A stretch of 53,300 nt of DNA from Pseudochelatococcus contaminans (GTDB lineage: Bacteria; Pseudomonadota; Alphaproteobacteria; Rhizobiales; Beijerinckiaceae). Location of the stretch: positions 1 through 53,300 of the forward strand of contig NZ_JACICC010000012.1 of the NCBI RefSeq assembly GCF_014195635.1. The letters run 5' to 3'. A program made the position numbers and the translations under genes. Positions 52,490 to 53,300 of this stretch are shown here, in pieces (within the stretch, counting starts at the first letter, position 1; each line of letters begins with the position of its first letter). Under the pieces are notes generated by a model, which saw nothing but the letters and a program-made list of their open reading frames with translations, was not told the origin of the DNA and did no database searches.

Positions 52490-53300
52490 AATTAGACCAC
52501 GGTAGCGGCGGCGAAGTGCTGCTGCGGGCGGCGTAAAAGTCGTCCACTTTTTCCCTTTTCGCGATGCTGGCGAGGAGGGATGAGGGATTTACACCGTGGA
52601 ACTTTACCTGAAGGTTCGTCTTGCCTGCGCGGGCGGCATGAGCGCCCGGGCGGCAGCGAAGCATTTCAACATATCGCGCGACACGGTCCGCAAGATGCTG
52701 TCGTATTCCGAGCCGCCCGGCTACCGGCGCACCGCTGCGGTGCGGCGGCCGAAGCTGGAAGCGTTCATTCCGGTCATCGATGGCTGGCTGGATGAGGACC
52801 GGTCTGTTCCGCGCAAGCAGCGCCATACGGCGAAGCGTGTGTTCGATCGCCTTCGCGAAGAGCATGGCTTCACCGGAGGCTACACGATCATCAAGGATTA
52901 CATCCGGGATCGGGATCAGCGCAGCCGGGAGATGTTCGTGCCGCTGGCACACGCACCCGGCCATGGGCAGGCAGATTTTGGAGAAGCTCTGGTCGAGATC
53001 GGCGGGGTGGAGCAGAAGGCGCACTTCTTCGTGCTCGATCTGCCGCACAGCGACGCCTGCTACGTACGCGCCTATCCGGCTGCCGTTGCCGAGGCCTGGA
53101 TGGACGGCCATGTTCACGCCTTTGCGTTCTTCGGCGTGGTGCCGCTGTCGATCGTCTACGACAACGACCGCTGCCTGGTCTCGAAGATCCTGCCTGACGG
53201 GACGCTGTTGGTTTCCGCGCAGAACTGAGCCGGTTAGGCGCATAATTTCCATTGAGAATTGAGCCATGTGAACCTTCCCCCAACGCGAAGAGCGACGGGG
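52490..53300 (+). mobile_element. IS21-family insertion element, incomplete at the window edge
   Basis: Begins with terminal-type DNA (GCAAAATTAGACCACGG; AAAAGTCGTCCAC) right after the mucR fragment, and carries istA from 52596. No istB is visible: istA ends early at 53228, and the last 72 bases contain repeated GAACTGAGCC / GAATTGAGCC, perhaps the end of a further element. The right boundary lies outside the window. Confidence 0.7.
52596..53228 (+). pseudogene. istA: IstA transposase (IS21), C-terminally truncated
   Basis: The 210 residues show the IstA start: a helix-turn-helix (GGMSARAAAKHFNISRDTVRKML), then the catalytic core with HGQADFGE (D127) and the second acidic strand SIVYDN. Full-length IstA is about 500 residues; here it stops at 53228, before the third catalytic residue (E). 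The TGA follows a sequence change to unrelated DNA, so a second insertion or deletion ended it. AGGAGG precedes the start. Confidence 0.85.

Noticed and set aside
52077-53267. 396-residue minus-strand open frame opposite istA
   Set aside because: Antisense shadow; it also runs through the mucR fragment in another frame.

Overview
The window reads as accessory DNA of an alphaproteobacterium, probably Hyphomicrobiales (Rhizobiales) or a close relative. Pointers are the GC-rich coding style, a MucR/Ros regulator fragment, an alphaproteobacterial heat-shock-type promoter (CTTG-N17-CCTAT), and a small haem protein (HTHP) and a Complex I NDUFS4-like protein typical of this class. Recombinase remnants, a tRNA fragment, truncated genes, a prophage lysis cassette and an IS21-type transposase indicate a mosaic assembled by horizontal transfer. 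The affiliation is inferred; no rRNA is present.

Bases 1-8650 are a copper/thiol module. A P1B copper ATPase with two metal-binding domains heads an apparent operon with a glutaredoxin, an iron-sulfur flavoprotein reductase, CueR and a small protein. It is divergent from a CopZ-like chaperone and a DUF305 protein. Three CueR-type promoters are visible; the third lies in front of an unrecognised 60-residue gene. A CsoR-type repressor with its own palindrome precedes a glutaredoxin-membrane fusion and a second DUF305 protein.

Bases 8780-15930 hold envelope redox and cell-wall genes: TlpA-like, DsbD, DsbA-like, a Tat-exported thioredoxin-like protein, an L,D-transpeptidase and an OmpR-type two-component system. 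Four copies of CTTAAG-N5-CTTAAG stand in front of four transcription units here, including the response regulator, which suggests one local regulon.

Bases 16350-19300 are scarred DNA (partial tRNA-Gly, two serine-recombinase remnants) around a LysR gene and a tandem ABM-like secreted protein.

Bases 19324-32738 are a protein-quality-control island resembling the transmissible locus for protein quality control / locus of heat resistance: HtpX-like protease, PsiE, three small heat-shock proteins, a MarR-type regulator, FtsH, a ClpG/ClpK-like disaggregase, thioredoxin and a KefB-like antiporter. Its middle holds less expected genes: a hibernation-factor/sigma-factor fusion, an NDUFS4-like protein, a rhomboid protease and a membrane-anchored Clp-fold serine protease. 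A palindrome in front of the MarR gene overlaps the heat-shock-type promoter of the divergent sHsp operon.

Bases 32770-33992 are a degraded prophage lysis cassette (endolysin, nested spanins) joined to a broken acetate kinase gene. Bases 34112-38101 are an ABC/HlyD export operon with a TetR regulator and probable operator. Bases 38221-51123 carry LysR, a chromate transporter, three more P1B ATPases (SPC, CPC and an unusual CPG type), an acetoin-reductase-like SDR, an FAD disulfide reductase, HTHP, DUF924 and a metallochaperone. The right end has a cupin, a mucR gene cut off at the edge of an IS21-type element, and a truncated istA. Overall this is a stress island combining metal efflux, envelope thiol chemistry and proteostasis.
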